NCBI GenBank assembly: GCA_045592485.1 | Contig: JAZNUS010000185.1 | Span: forward strand, 1-13,763 | Reading direction: 5' to 3' | Origin: RGIG1828 sp045592485 | Lineage (GTDB): Bacteria > Bacillota > Clostridia > UMGS1810 | DNA: 13,763 bases | Part shown: positions 13,491 to 13,763 of the stretch, piece by piece | How the letters are laid out: the number at the start of each line of letters is the position of its first letter | Numbering within the stretch: position 1 is the stretch's first letter | Position numbers and translations under genes: made by a program | Notes under the pieces: model-generated | Databases searched by the model: none | The model's input: the letters and a program-made list of their open reading frames with translations, nothing else | What the model was told of the DNA's origin: nothing

Positions 13491-13763
13491 TAGCCTTAGC
13501 AACCAACACTGAAGACGCCTCAAATGGTGAATTTTCGGTATCTTTTGCCTTGTCGTCCTTGAAAGGCGAGTAGCCTTCCTGCGTCCTCCGCACCAAAATC
13601 TCCTCAAAAATTTATCCATTTGAGGTTCGCAGGAGTTTTAAAATAATAAATTTTGTCTCAATCAAGGCAAAAACGCAGGGAATATGTTAATATTTCCGAG
13701 TATTTTAACGATGGGTGAGGCGAAATTTATATTTTAAAACCGCCTTTAGTATTGGTTGCTAAG
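13491..13763 (+). mobile_element. Family A MITE-like element, right copy with both terminal inverted repeats
   Basis: The element opens with CTTAGCAACCAACACT (13495-13510) and closes with AGTATTGGTTGCTAAG (13748-13763), a 16-base terminal inverted pair with one mismatch. Inside are CCTCAAATGG (13518-13527) and CCATTTGAGG (13616-13625), then a second inverted pair, GTTTTAAAATAATAAATTT (13635-13653) and AAATTTATATTTTAAAAC (13723-13740), differing by one base of length. Within the latter sits a hairpin, GGAATAT-gtta-ATATTTCC. Bases 13491-13631 match the left end of the window in inverted orientation with one mismatch. No transposase or other protein is supported, so movement would need a transposase supplied elsewhere. 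The last window base is the last base of the terminal repeat. Confidence 0.75.

Noticed and set aside
13398..13619. Possible small basic protein antisense to the hicB end and within the family A element
   Set aside because: Most of it reads through repeat sequence, and there is no ribosome site; the same repeat at the left end has no supporting frame context.

Overview
The window looks like chromosome from an anaerobic Clostridia-type Firmicute, probably a gut Oscillospiraceae/Ruminococcaceae relative. The reasons are AGGAGG-like ribosome sites before most genes, sigma-A promoters with 17-base spacers, a SpoIID-family protein, a TagO/MnaA pair, and dense short palindromic intergenic repeats. 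I cannot name the species. Twelve protein genes are supported; no rRNA, tRNA, CRISPR array or complete transposase gene was seen.

Layout. (1) Positions 1-248 hold repeats only: a truncated copy of a MITE-like element (family A) and fragments of its end motif. (2) Positions 249-3798, plus strand: an Asp-box sialidase-like protein, a second predicted beta-propeller of the GH32/GH43-like type, and a metal-dependent amidohydrolase. The amidohydrolase gene sits between two same-orientation copies of a 225-bp palindromic repeat (family B). (3) Positions 4154-5676: an APC-family amino acid permease with its own promoter and a strong terminator. (4) Positions 5696-10087, minus strand: manA, trpS, tagO and wecB, read from a promoter near 10087, with a probable second promoter before trpS and a terminator at 5696-5726 facing the permease terminator. 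(5) Positions 10147-12609, plus strand: a secreted SpoIID/LytB-domain protein followed by queA. (6) Positions 12724-13454: a compact hicA-hicB toxin-antitoxin module with its own promoter. (7) Positions 13491-13763: a family A element in inverted orientation relative to the left end, running from one terminal inverted repeat to the other and ending exactly at the last base of the window.

How the genes work together. TagO and WecB/MnaA make the lipid-linked GlcNAc starter and UDP-ManNAc, the opening of wall teichoic acid or a related envelope glycan. ManA links fructose-6-P to mannose-6-P and so to mannose nucleotides. TrpS and QueA are translation housekeeping. The first three genes have no recognisable export signals and look like an intracellular module acting on an unidentified glycan-type substrate; this is the least understood part of the window. 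No wholly new defence or mobile system is evident. The points most worth follow-up are that module, the amidohydrolase bracketed by repeats, and the structure of the two repeat families.
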